NCBI GenBank assembly: GCA_027596195.1 | Contig: JADGJG010000275.1 | Coordinates: 1-26,165, forward strand | Direction of reading: 5' to 3' | DNA: 26,165 nt | Origin: Podochytrium sp. JEL0797 | Lineage: Eukaryota > Chytridiomycota > Chytridiomycetes > Chytridiales > Chytriomycetaceae | Shown here: positions 1 to 11,539 of the stretch, one piece after another | How positions within the stretch are numbered: position 1 is the stretch's first letter | Layout: each line of letters begins with the position of its first letter | Program-made: the position numbers and the translations under genes | The notes under the pieces: model-generated | The model's database searches: none | The model's input: the letters and a program-made list of their open reading frames with translations, nothing else | What the model was told of the DNA's origin: nothing

Positions 1-1
1 A

Positions 2-229
2 CAAATATCTAATAAGGCATTTAGAATATATGTTTCCAGATCGATGGAAGATCGGTTCAAACTGAACTGGAATGAGCCAGGCCCGAACAACGGTGTGCGA
101 AAGAGAAAATGGAAGGAGGACACAGCGTTCTCAACACCAAATGAGCCATCAGAGATTCCAAGCACATATGCAAAGATGCGCAAACTCAAAGGTGTAAATT
201 CAGTGGAGATGAAAATGGCGGGAGTTTAG
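2..229 (+). CDS. possible 3' terminal coding piece of a gene entering from the left
   Basis: One frame is open from the window edge to a TAG at 227-229. It encodes a Lys/Asn/Pro-rich tail including the stretch GPNNGVRKRKWKEDTAF and ending EMKMAGV. The TTTCCAG at about 34-40 could be a splice acceptor, so the exon might begin there, or translation could start at the ATG at 44. No domain is recognisable and I do not know the gene. The piece is short and its only support is the open frame and a plausible basic composition, so it could be chance. Confidence 0.3.
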   Translation, partial: QISNKAFRIYVSRSMEDRFKLNWNEPGPNNGVRKRKWKEDTAFSTPNEPSEIPSTYAKMRKLKGVNSVEMKMAGV

Positions 230-955
230 AGGTGGTGAATGTTCAAGAGAGAGAGCAGAGGGCTGTATGGACTTACTGATATACATTTGATATAAAGAAA
301 ATACAATATTACGGTGTTAATTCGCAAAATAGGGGATGTTGAGAGGGTGTGGAAAAATTAAAAATTCAGCTTCTTCATTTTTTAATCCTTCCCCTTCCTG
401 CCTTCACCAGCTGTAGCGCGAACGTATCTGATTTGATTGCAATACGGCTTGCCTCGGTGACTTGCAGTGCTGTGAAGTTATGACCACTTTTCGATTCCCA
501 GTTTTGGTGAACCCGCAAAAGTGCGGGTTCAAAAAATCAAGTGCGGGGCCCTGGCAGCTGGTCCAGTTTCCAAAAAAAAAAGGTGTCACTTCACAGGAGG
601 TTTTTTTTTGTTTTTCCGGAGGCTGTGAAATGGGAATTCATCTGGTGGATGCCCAGTGGAAGGGGAAATCGCTTTTTAATCACAAAGAAAATTTTCATAT
701 GGAATCCGGCCTTTGAAGCACAGGACCACCCAAACCCCCAATTTCGTTTTATCAAGGAGAAAATAAAATAAAAGATTTCATTCTTTCTATATTTAAGAAG
801 GAGAAAAAAATTCAAAATAGAAAGAGAAGGACACTGACGATGGCATCAAACCAATTTGGGTTTCAGGAGTGATTGCAATCAGTGAATCTTTGAAAGTTCA
901 AAACAATATGTTTTGTTTGAAGAAACATGCCCTTCAAAAAAATATAATAAATCAA
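230..955. other. gene-free stretch between the left edge and the ankyrin/coiled-coil gene
   Basis: I see no supportable gene here. The sequence is AT-rich with homopolymer runs (for example poly-A at about 573-582 and poly-T at about 601-608). Short overlapping open frames at 404-815 on both strands have no protein-like pattern. A perfect 9-bp inverted repeat lies at 509-530. The right end carries the polyadenylation signal of the minus-strand gene. Confidence 0.6.
509..530. repeat. perfect 9-bp inverted repeat (hairpin)
   Basis: GAACCCGCA at 509-517 pairs perfectly with TGCGGGTTC at 522-530 around a 4-nt loop, followed on the plus strand by six A residues. The stem is GC-rich in an AT-rich setting. 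It could fold in RNA or DNA; its role is unknown. Confidence 0.6.
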
Positions 956-961
956 TTTATT
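956..961 (-). terminator. AATAAA polyadenylation signal of the ankyrin/coiled-coil gene
   Basis: Read on the minus strand the hexamer AATAAA lies about 50 nt downstream of the stop codon at 1010-1012, a normal distance for a eukaryotic polyadenylation signal. The assignment is by position and sequence only. Confidence 0.5.
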
Positions 962-1009
962 TTCCGGGTGATATTATCTACGAACCCCATCCACAAATAG
1001 AACGAAAGA

Positions 1010-4000
1010 TTAAAATGCTCCATCAATTGAATCAACTATGTCTCTGAGATCCTGCTTCAGAATTTTCATTTTTTGTTCCCTGTTGGTGAGTTTTGGAACT
1101 TCTTCTGACACTTGCTGGATAATTTTCCGATCCACAGCATGCTTTTCAAGTGTCTGGCAAATGTAAACAAGCCTGTGATCAAATGCTTGGTTTACTTTTG
1201 ACAGTTTGGATTCAAGCTTGGCCAGTTTCCTCTTCAAAAGCTTGGCCTCATCAGTTTGCAAACTTGATGGATTGTCATGCAGTTGCAGTTGTTGAATATT
1301 TCCATGAATAACATTTCTGCTGTGTGAATCAACAACTGGAGACACAGTCATGTGGGTTGGCTGATGAATCTGCTCCATCAACATCTGCCTGGCTTCCATG
1401 AGATCCTGCTTTTGGAACCTCACTGAGTCTTCAAGGTTTTGACATTTCTGCTTGAAAATTTGATTGCTTTGCTCAGAAATCTGAAGATGTTTCTGAAGGC
1501 CAGTGACAGTGTTTTTCAATGTCAATGTCTCTTCATGATATTTGTGTATCATTTGCTGAGTAGTTCCATCTGAATTTTCATACTTTTTGAGCCTCTCTGA
1601 CATGATCTGATGTTCCTTTTGAAGGGCTTCAAGGGCAACAAGACCTTCTTGCTTGGTTTTCATGACATTCTCCTTGAAAAAGGCAATATCAACTGAGTTG
1701 TTGTGGGAGCTGATTCTCATGTGATGAGCCTCGCTTTCCAGTAAAATTATTTTCTGGTGCAGTTTCTGGTTTTCTAACTGATGTTCCTGAAGAGTTGACA
1801 GCTTCAGGGCATGAAGTTCCTTGATGCCCTCCACCAATTCACTATGTAGCTTCTGGTTTGCATGGATACCAGGGTCTTGAGCTGCAAGTATTTCCTTATT
1901 GCTCTTGAGAAAGCCAATTAGTTCTTGGATTTGTCCATCTCTTTCATTGAATGAATTGCTTTCTGGTTTTTTGAGCCGACTCAAAAGGGTGGAGACCTCT
2001 TTGGCCAAATTCACCAACTGGCTATCAAGATGTGAATTTCCATTTTCTGAACTTGAACTTATAGCACCAAATAGCGATTTCACATCAATTGATAGTCTTG
2101 CCAACTGAGCTTCAAGTTTTGCATAAGGCTTCTGTAAAGCAATTTTAACTGAGCACTTACAAAATATCTAAATCCAAACTTACATTTGAGTGCTCTTGAT
2201 AATTTCCTTCCATATCATCCTTCAACTTTGTTTCCAGCTGTCTTACTTTAGCTTCAGCAGATTTTTTCTATTATTTGGCTAGGCTTAGTATTCTCTTATG
2301 TTCATTAAAAATACGTGGAAAATACCTGGTGTCTGATGCTGGAGGCCTCTTCTTGAAGGGATATAATCTCAGACTTGGCATCTTCTTGTCTTCTCATTTG
2401 CCAATTCAATTCATCTTCAACTCTCTTCAATACCTGTCTTTGAGAGTGGGTCACTTGTTCCAGCTCATGGGCATGCTATTTAATTTAAGTTAATTGGAAG
2501 ATGTGTGTACTTCCATGATGCTGCAAACCTGAGTTTTCAACATTGCAAGGCTGTTTTCCAGATGAGATATCATACTTTCCAGAGCAGTCTTGCTGGTATT
2601 TGCCTTTTCTAACTCAAAATTGGTTTGTCTAAGCTTTGCCAATGTTGAATCCAATTCCTGTTTAATCTGCTGAGACTGGAAAGTGGGCTGTGATTTCAGC
2701 AAAGAGATCTCCACTGTTAGCTGCTGAATCTCATGAATTTTTCCTTGCAAGTCAGATTTCAACAGCTTGCTCTGTTTTTGTGTTAAATTTCACCGTCATA
2801 TAAATAAAGACAAATCAAACCTCTTCTTTCATCCTTGCTTGAGAGCTTTCAGACATTGTCAATTTTAAATTCAACTGGCTGTTGTAAGCTTCTAACTTCT
2901 TGATGTCATCATTCTGCTTTGTGTTTGTTGACTCCAAAGAATTGATAATATCAATCAAATCATGCTCAAATGCACCAAGAGATTGCTGGACAGTATTTTT
3001 GGCAAGCTCAATCTGCAGCTTGGTATCCAAGTTTCTCTCATGCTGGCCATTAAAGACATTATGGAATATTTCTTTGACCTCTTTTTCAACTTGAGACTGG
3101 GAGCCAATCTCACTTAATATCCTTGACAGGTTTGAAGCATCTTCTTGAACAATACTCTCCAAATTGGACAATTTCATGACAACAAGGCTGACTTCACTGC
3201 TTAGCAATTCTCTCAACCCAGACAATGCTGTCATGGAATCAAAGTCCTTGCCAAGATTAGACTTCGATTTTCCAACATTTCGGACTGCATCATCAGCCAA
3301 TGTTTCTGTAGATTCTGCATTTTGGGAGGTCCTACTTGTGATACTTGTTCGAGCTACCTGGTTAAGGGATGCCAGTGAAGCTTGAAGAGTTGCATACTTT
3401 GAAGAATTGAACTTTTCCTCATTGAGCTGGATGGTAGCAGTTTCCAAGTCATGCCTCTGTTTCTCAAGTTTTTCTGTCAATTCTCCTATTTTGACTTCTA
3501 GCTGCCTGTTTGCATTTCCAATTTGATCATTCTGGACTTCCAATTCATTGATAAAAGTCTGCTGATGCTGTTGCTGTGTGTCTGAGACCTTCAATTTGGC
3601 ATGAGCTTGGTTCAATTCAGTTTCCAGAGAAGATATTTTGAGAACTAGATCAACAGAGGAGACTTCAGACTGAAGTGCTTGATTCTCTTTCAGCAATTTA
3701 GATGTCAAAGACTTTTCAGTTCCCAATTGAACTTCAAGGAATTTTTTGGCTTCAATGAGCTCCTGGATATCAATTTCTTTTTGCTGAAGCAGTGCTGTTT
3801 GGGCTGTTAATTTCCTTTGCCCTTCTGACATGCTCTTCTTTTCTTCAACTAATTGACTGCAGTTGTTCAAAAGTTAATGTCCAGTTCTTTGCTAAAAGTA
3901 ATTACAACTCACCAGTTATAATCTGTCTGAATATTTTCTAGCTCAGCAAGTTTTGCATCAGCAGAGGCCAAATGCTCCTTCAAATTGCAAATATTTGTTG

Positions 4001-7000
4001 AGAGCTCTGAATTTGCCACTTGAAGCTCATTTATCTTTTCCAAATTGATTTTATGTGATGTTTCAAGATGGAGTGCCTGCTGCTGCAGATTCTCATTTTG
4101 GGATATCTTCAAGGCCAGATGCTTGCTGTTGTATTCATTTTCAGCCTGACTCTTGGCCATCAGATCTGATACTGAAGCTTGATTTTCTAGGACAGCATCC
4201 AAAGAATATTGAAGCTCCTCATTTTTGTATCTAAAATCTGCTATTTGTTGCTGGAGAGTATTGACATCTACTGACAAAGCATCACAATTGGAGTTAGCTT
4301 CAGATAGTTGTTGTTGGAGATGTAAAACTTGATTCAAAGCTTCAGAAAGCTGGGAAGCAGTTGAGTCACTCAATTTTTGCAATATCAAATTTTCATTTGA
4401 ATGTGATTTTATGGAGGACTCCAGTTGTTGGATTGAGATTGTATCTTGGGCATTTTGACTTTGAGATCTTCCTAGCAGAATTCTGAGCTCATTTAATTCA
4501 TTCTGCAAACCATTTGCCTGCTTCCTGAGATGTGTGGATGCATGTTTGTTGCCGTCCAGCTGCTGTTCAGAGTCAAGTAAATCTTTCTGGAGATTTTCAT
4601 AATCATTTGAGAGATCCAAAATGGCCTGCTCCTTTGATTTCACAAGACTTGCTAGTTTTTCCAGCTCAAGAGACGATTTGGATTGGGTGTCATTTGCCTC
4701 CTGTTTGTGCTTTGCAAGCTCTTCTTGAAGCATGACCATGGCAACAGACTTTTCAGCATTCTCATTTTGCAGCTGCTCCTGGACGGATTTTGCTGAGGAC
4801 TTCTCCTCTTCCAGTTGATATTCAGAGTCAATCAAATCTCTCTGGAGCTTTTTGTATTCATTGGAGAGATTCAAACTGGCTTGTTCCTTTGATTTCACAA
4901 GGTTTGTCACCTTTTCCAGTTCAGCAGACAATTTGCATGCCTCCTGCTTGAAGTTTGCTAATTCTTCTTGAAGCATGACCATGGCAAGAGACTTTTCAGC
5001 ATTCTCATCATGCAGCTGCTCTTGGACGGATTTTGCTGAGGACTTCTCCTCTTCCAGTTGATGTTCAGAGTCAAGCAAATCTTTCTGAAGATGTTCATAA
5101 TCATTGGAGAGATCCAAAAGGGCTTGTTCCTTTGATTTCACAAGACATGTCAGCTGTTCCAACTCAAGAGACAATTTCGATTGGGTGTCATTTGTCTCCT
5201 GTTTGTGCTTAGCAAATTCTTCTTGAAGTGACACCATGGACACAGACTGGACCTGCAGCTCCTGTAACTTCTCTTGGGATTCTTGCTTCATAGTGACCAG
5301 CTCCTGTCTCAGTTCACCTAATTTGACTGCTGAGGCATCCAAGGACTCCTGAAGTTTTTGAATGTGAGATGATGCACCCAATAATTCCAACTCTCTTGAG
5401 GCTAGCAGTTTTTGTGACTGTGAGACATCTTCAAGAAGGAATTTCTCTTTTGATAGCATAGTTTGCTCTAAGCATTGGACCTCTGTCTTGAGGTGGTTTG
5501 CAGCCTGATCTTTTGAAGCACAGAGCTCATGACTTTGTCTCAGTTCCAGATTCAATTGATCTGCTTTGATTTTCATTTCTTCCACTTGGGCCTCACAGCA
5601 TATGATTTGCTGAGAAAGTTCTTGGTTGAGCCCTTGTAAGGAAGATATACTACTGAGAAGTGACTGCTCCTTTGCATCCACATCAGCCAATAAGGTCATA
5701 ATCTTACTCTTAACATTTTGGAGCTCTACTTGGGGTAGGTTGCCCAATCTAGAATCCAAAATTTGGTCACATTGATGGATGTTTTCATACAGTCCCTTCA
5801 CAATAGCATCCATAGAAGCAATATCATTCTTGAGCTGGAATATCTGGCTCTCTGCTTGTGTAAGATTACGCTCATTGTCACTCTCCTGCTGAGAAAGCAG
5901 ACTCTGAAGCTTGTCCAGTGTAATCATATGTTCATTTTGATGAGTCAAATGCTGCTGTTTCTCCAACTGCAAATCCCTTTCAAGATCCAAAATATTCTGT
6001 GAGAGAGTGGCATGCTCTTTTTCTGCTGCAGATAGTTTGCATTCATGCTCTTGATTAGAGTGTTCAAGTCTTTGAGTGCTCAGCTTTTGAAGATCTGATA
6101 TTTCTTGTTGATGCAGTCTAATCTTGGATTTGATTTCTTTTTGTGACTCTTCCCACAGCTTTCGAAGCTCGGATTTTTCCTTGTTGCTGGCCACAATCAA
6201 GGCCTTTGACTCGGTAAGTTCCTTGGACACAGCTGCCAGCTTCACTTTCAAATTTCCCACCTCTAACTCGTATTTTTGAACTGCACTTTCATAACTGGCT
6301 TTTGATTTGGTAGCTGAAGTTTCCAACTGAAGTATTTTTTCCTCTGCTTGACTCTTCAGTATATTTGTAGCTTCCAGAAGGTCAGTTTGGGCTTTGAACT
6401 TGGTTTGGATGGTGATAATATTCTCCTCCAGGTGTGACATGCTTGTGTGTAGCTGACTGTTTTCTGAATGTTGAACAGACTGCAGATGGTACTCATCAGC
6501 AAGTTTTTGAGTCAATGTCTCAATTTCCAACTCATAATACTGCATGATGTCGTCACCCATGCCTTGTTTGACCACATTGACAGCAGAATTCACTTCACCA
6601 GTTTGGATAACTATAGCTTGAGATTGCTGTTCTGCCTTCATTTCCTTCATTGTTTCACGGAAGCTGTCAATTTGATTGTCTCTGCTATTGATGACACCTT
6701 TGCTGATGGCAAGCTCAGTTTTGAAACCAGCCAGCTCTGTCTCCAACTTCATGGCAGACCTGTGGAATTTATCCCTTTGTTCTTGTTCCTGTTTCAGTTC
6801 TAATTGAACTTCTAGTAGTGACTTGTCTTTTTCATCCACCAGCAGCTTGAATTTTGTGTTTTGGAGCTGCATTGATGAATTTTCAACTTTGAGCTGGGAG
6901 ATTTGGTTTTCTGCTGCTTTCAACCTTTGTCCCATTTCTTTACACTCATTTTCGACAGTCAGAAGCTCTTCAGATGTCTCTGAATTTCGAATATGGGCCT

Positions 7001-9822
7001 CTTCCAGTTTACTTTCCAGGACTTGGCTGTTTTTTACTTCATCCTCAAAGGCACTCTCAAGTCTGATTTTGCATTCATTGAGGTATTCAATTTGATTTTG
7101 AAGTGTATCCATGGCAGATTGGGATTCTTCTGCATTCTTATGTTTCTGAAGAAGACTTGATTTAAATTCTGCAGCCTTGACCTGCCCTTCATCAAGTTGA
7201 AGCTTCAAGGCATTCTTGCTTGAAACCTCAAGTTCAATTTGTTTCTTTAAGGCCTGGTTCTCCTCCATAAGCTTTTGATGGGAATCATAAGTATTCTGCT
7301 TCTGTGACTGGCTTTGGGACTGGATGGAAATATGCTCAGACTCAAGAGCTTGGTTTTTGCTTTCTGCAGATTTTAATTTGCTAGATAACTGATTCACTTG
7401 ATCCTTGAGAGACTCATTCTGCTTCACAAATTCCGTGTTTTGGAATTCTGAGCTATCAAATTTGTGCTTCAGGGAAATGCTATCATGCTCAGCCTGAAGA
7501 ATTTTCTCATGCAGGACCCGGTTATTAACTAGAGAATGTTTAGAATTAGATTGCTTTGAAAAAATTAAGGTATTTTTACCTTCAGCTGTCTCAATAGTTG
7601 TTTTCAAACCAACAATCTCCAAAGATTGATTCTTAAGCGTACTCTGCAAGCTTTCCACAGAGTTGTGCAATTCACTGATTGTTGTGTTGACTTTGGTTGT
7701 ATCAAGATGGGTGGCAAGTTCTACTTTGACTTTCAACTGTCCTTCAAGATTGGAAATGGCTTGCTTTGAAAGAACCAATTGGCCTTCACATGCAATAGTG
7801 CTTTTCTCGGCTTGCTGTAGTTTGGAGTTAAGCAGCTCAATTTGATTTTCTTTGGCTGCCAGCACTTGTTCAAATTCAAACTGCAGTTGTTGCATTTGTT
7901 GCGAGAGTTTTTTATCTTGCTGGATAGCACATGTGCTCTCAGGAGTTTCTGGAACAGCTGCTTTGCATTGTTATTACACTTCATTCATGTGAAGAAGAAA
8001 TGACATACCCAAGCTTGTTTCTCCCTCCCCATTAGAATGAGAAACTTTCACAGTCACTTCATACTGGAATTGCATGATAAGAAAATTAAAAGAGTAAAAG
8101 GAATGAACATACATTGTCTGATGAGTATACAACAGCCTCAACTGGTAAATCCTCAAGATCAAATGAATCATTTTCATCAAACTCGACTTCCTCCATTTCG
8201 TTAATCTCTTCAGACTCTGATATTTCATCACCACCGGAGAAAGAGAGCAAAGGACTCTGAGAAAGTGGGAAAGAATTAGGAAATTAGGAAGATGAAGGGG
8301 GGAAGAAACCTACTGTTATAATTTCAGAAGCATCCTTTATCTCTGCTTGCTCAGAATAATCAGCTGGAAGCACAGAGCTGTCGGGAACCAGCAGTTGGGA
8401 CTGAGAATTCTTTGGTGACACCAAGCTGGCTGCACTCTTAGAAATCAAGCTCAGCACACTCTTGGAAACTTTGGAACCGGCTGTGTCAACAAATGACGTA
8501 ATGCTTCCGAACATGGACAGCTCTGTCATGGTGAGAAAGTCCACAATGTCTTGATCATAATCAGCATAGTTGATTCTTTCTACCGGTTTCCGTTTTTCGG
8601 CATCAAGAGCGACAGGGTTGACTCCCAAATCAACCAAGGTGTGGATGACACTGGTCATGGAATTTTCAACGGCCAGATGAAGGGCGGTGCTATATCGAGA
8701 GTTGCTGTTTCAATAATCATGTAACCTGAAAATCCGATGACTTTTACCTTTGATCCAGTCCATATGTAACATTGAGCGCATCAGATGTCAATTCCGCAAT
8801 CAAAAGCTCGGCCATGGCGGATCTCTTGCACTTGATTGCATGATAGAATAACGGTATTCCAGACTGTTCATTTTGAATCAACGAAAATTCGAAGAAAAGT
8901 CAACAACAGAGAAAAATCAATGCACCTTGTCAATCACATCAGTTTTTGCACCGCGATCAGTGAGGAGCTTGAAGCTACTAATATCCCCGAGATAAATGGC
9001 ATAATGAAGTGCAGAGCATCCAATCATATCCTGCACATTAATGTCGGCATGATTCTTGAGCAATAAGTGCACAATATCCGAGTACCCGCGGATTACAGCC
9101 TGTTTTATTCTTCAGCAAACCAAGATTCTGTAGAAACAATAAAACTGCTTACCAAAATCAAGGGAGTTCTTCCTTCGCGGTTCACTGAATTCAGATTGAT
9201 CTGCTTCAATGGCGATTTCTCAAAATGCTCTTTGGTTTTTGTATCCTTGTCCGCCAATGCCAAGACAGGCTCAATCAGAATGGTCGCGATATCATACTTG
9301 TTTTCGTCAACGGCGAGATGAAGAGCCGAAAATCCATGATAGGTGTCGGGCTTGTTGATGTCGCGTGCCTTTTCGGCGACAAGACTTTTGAGCTTTCGAA
9401 GATCGCCTGCATGTACGGCCGAGTGTAGAGTGTTGAGTTTTTTGGATTCCAAGTACGACGGAGCTTTGATCTTTTGGACAGTGAGTGTCGTGATTTCGTC
9501 AACGGGCTTGATGGACAATGGGGGGAGAGTTGAGGTGGAAATGGTGGGTGATGCTGGCGGTTTTGATTCGATGGAACAGCGTGACGCGTCAGAGCCTGCG
9601 CGTGATCTGAGCTTCGATCCGAAGATGTTGCCTTCTTGGGCAGTTGTGTCGGCCGTGAGATTTGCAGGCCGTTTCGCGTCTGGGTGATCTGCAAAAACCG
9701 CGAGGGAGACATGAGCAACATGTGACGAAACGCGTACATTTCCGAAACAAACCAGTGCTGATCGAGGGAGCGGCAGACGGCTTTCTCTTGAAAAGAGGAC
9801 TGCCAAAACCTTTGCCACTCAT
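1010..9822 (-). CDS. giant ankyrin-repeat plus coiled-coil protein (about 2,707 aa, 14 exons)
   Basis: Exons in order: 9753-9822, 9153-9688, 8926-9099, 8748-8863, 8314-8704, 8113-8256, 8009-8063, 7580-7948, 3913-7528, 2821-3856, 2511-2771, 2326-2475, 2184-2267, 1010-2131. Frames join without stops. Residues 1-105 are a Ser/Pro-rich head (start MSGKGFGSPLFKRK). Residues about 105-340 are ankyrin repeats, with signatures such as GFSALHLAVDEN, GRTPLIL, GCSALHYAIYLGD and STALHLAVENS. Residues 430-477 are strongly acidic. From about 500 to the end the protein is almost continuous heptad-type Leu/Gln/Glu/Lys coiled coil, broken by a Ser-rich helical stretch in exon 2821-3856. The layout resembles ankyrin/coiled-coil scaffold proteins of the RAI14/UACA kind. 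A role as a long structural or tethering protein is inference. The acceptor of exon 7580-7948 is ambiguous by 12 nt. The start was chosen because the first short exon splices in phase. Confidence 0.85.
4557..5234 (-). repeat. tandem internal repeat of about 85/81/60 codons in the coiled coil
   Basis: Three consecutive segments, 4980-5234, 4737-4979 and 4557-4736 in reading order, encode closely similar coiled coil. Each contains LVKSKEQA, then LSN(D/E)Y and a (K/R)DL(L/I)DSE core. The first two also share LEEEKSSAKSVQEQL and ENAEKS. The second lacks four codons and the third is cut short after the core. The similarity also holds at DNA level, so this is an internal duplication rather than generic heptad composition. 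Confidence 0.85.
7529..7579 (-). other. probable 51-nt intron without stop codons inside the large coiled-coil exon
   Basis: Read on the minus strand it begins GTAAAAATACC and ends TTCTCTAG. It is AT-rich and 51 nt long, like the other introns. Because 51 is a multiple of three and there is no stop, it could be read as 17 extra codons (GKNTLIFSKQ...) that break the coiled-coil pattern. Removing it joins IETAE to VNNRVLHEK and restores heptad-like sequence. Confidence 0.7.
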
Positions 9823-9926
9823 TTTCTTTCTTTTGCTGATCTCCGATCACAATGGAAAGAATCTGACAAACTTGCAAAAAAAAGGTCGCGCCAAATCAAC
9901 ACCCCAGTTTAAAATATCAGCTACGC
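9823..9926. promoter_or_regulatory. 104-bp divergent promoter region
   Basis: This is the whole space between the start codons of the minus-strand ankyrin gene and the plus-strand LRRC34-like gene, so both promoters must lie here or inside coding sequence. It contains a poly-A tract at about 9876-9883 and an octamer at 9888-9895 that reads TTTGGCGC on the minus strand, matching the animal/plant E2F consensus. No clear TATA box was seen. Use of any element is inference. Confidence 0.4.
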
Positions 9927-11490
9927 ATGCTTTCTGAAGCAGACCAGTTTATTGATGAGTCCGAATATGCCGTTGAAATATCGGAGTTCTTGGAGAAATA
10001 TCTCACGGTTTGTTATGAAAATAACGCGAATGGTATTTGTTTTCTTTCTTTCCTTTTTCACGCGTTCTAAGCTTCTCATATTTATTTAGTTGTGAAATCA
10101 CTACAAAAAATGCTGAGGGAAGCGATAAATGGCGGGTGAGCTCGGCTGGTCGTTCAGATTTCGAAAGGTCGCGAAACAAACTGACAAACAAACAGCCCAT
10201 TCCCGTCATCCTTCAACCTGAGCGGGAAAATCAATGAGCTGCGGCTGAGTCGAATAAACGACTCTTACGTCAATATTGTCGTCAATTCACTGACAGGCGT
10301 CGCCGTGACGTTTTTGCAAGATTTGGATTTGTCTTTTAACGAAATCGGATGCGACGGGGCAACCATCATCGCGAAATATCTTCAAGTAAGCAACATGCAT
10401 GAATTCGATTATCAGAACAGGCGCTAATATGAATTAAGGCGGACAAAAATATCAAAAAAATCACGTTGCAATCCAACTGTATCGAGATTCGCGGCGGAAT
10501 CGCGCTCGCAAAAGCCATTCAACTGAACGACAGGCTGCGAAGTTTTGATGTATCCTACAACTCAATTGGTGACGGAGCAGGGTCTCAGTTTGCCAGCGCC
10601 CTTCAGATCAACGCGTCGTTGAGAAATTTGAACCTCGCAGGATGTTCCCTTCGAGCAACATCCATCATTGCCCTTTCGACTGCCCTCCAAAACAATGATA
10701 GTTTACGCGTTCTCGATATATCCGACAACAGAGTGCCCACCTCTCTCGAGCGGGATGTCATGATGCACGTTTCCAGAATGATGGAACTCAACGTCACACT
10801 CACCGATTTCCATATCGCCAAATTCGGGATAGGAGATTGGACGACCGTAAACTATTTATCTGCTGGTGTAAAATGGAATCGAAAAATGAAGAACCTGAAT
10901 TTGAGCTCGTGAGTTTTTCTGGGAACGCGTTCGAATTTTTCTCATATTCCGAAAACCAGAAATCGGATAACCAAGGACGGATGCACTGCACTATGTAAGA
11001 GCCTACAAAGCACGCAGCAGGTCCTTGAATTTTTGAATCTGAGCTGTTGTGGCGTTGAAGACGAAGGTGCGAGCGCGATTGCGGCTTTGCTTGCGCAAAA
11101 TTCCAAATTAACAAGGTATTCAAAGCATTATACTCTCTATATTACTAATTGAAGTCGTCAAGGCTTTTCCTGGATCATAACAAAATCACTGGAGCAGGGA
11201 TTCGAGAAATAGCTGCAGCGTTGGCCAAAAATCGCGTCCTCCAAATTATCACCCTTTGGGGAAACTTTTGGAGCACCCCGGCTTGTGAGGAATTCAGCAA
11301 GCTCGTGGGAGGGCCGATGCGCGTATTAGTGACAAATTGTGAGAAAGAAAGGATTTATGAGCGGCATGGGGTGTCTGGGTTGATTGCGCCTCCCTTAAGG
11401 TTGAAGCGGAATGCGACGGATGTGATATTTTACCAAGTGGATGGGGTTGTGAGTGTTGCGCGAAACAACGCGTTCCGCGATTGTGAATGA
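9927..11490 (+). CDS. LRRC34-like leucine-rich repeat protein (431 aa, 6 exons)
   Basis: Exons: 9927-10032, 10090-10135, 10196-10385, 10439-10908, 10960-11115, 11163-11490. All joins keep frame (for example AAT-G/TT-GTG and GG/C). After a helical N-terminal region (FIDESEYAVEISEFLEKYL) the protein has about eight ribonuclease-inhibitor-type leucine-rich repeats, seen as LQDLDLSFNEIGCDGA, LRSFDVSYNSIGDGAG, LRNLNLAGCSL, LRVLDISDNRV, KNLNLSSNRITKDGC, LEFLNLSCCGVEDEGA and RLFLDHNKITGAG. A non-repeat tail follows, with a DVIFYQVDG motif reminiscent of the LRRC34 C terminus. Length and layout fit LRRC34, a protein known mainly from ciliated and germ-line animal cells. Assignment to that subfamily is from memory and moderate; a generic RNH1/NLR-type LRR protein is the alternative. 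It would be cytosolic or nuclear, as there is no signal peptide. Confidence 0.8.
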
Positions 11491-11539
11491 GAGTGAAAAA
11501 GATTTTTGAAAAGTCCGAAACTAGGAAAAGCACTCAGGA

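Noticed and set aside
404..815. Several short open frames on both strands
   Set aside because: Low-complexity, rich in Lys/Phe runs from poly-A/T, mutually overlapping and without splice or domain support.
5763..7095. Plus-strand open frames over the coiled-coil exon
   Set aside because: Antisense shadows of a continuous, strongly heptad-patterned coding exon.
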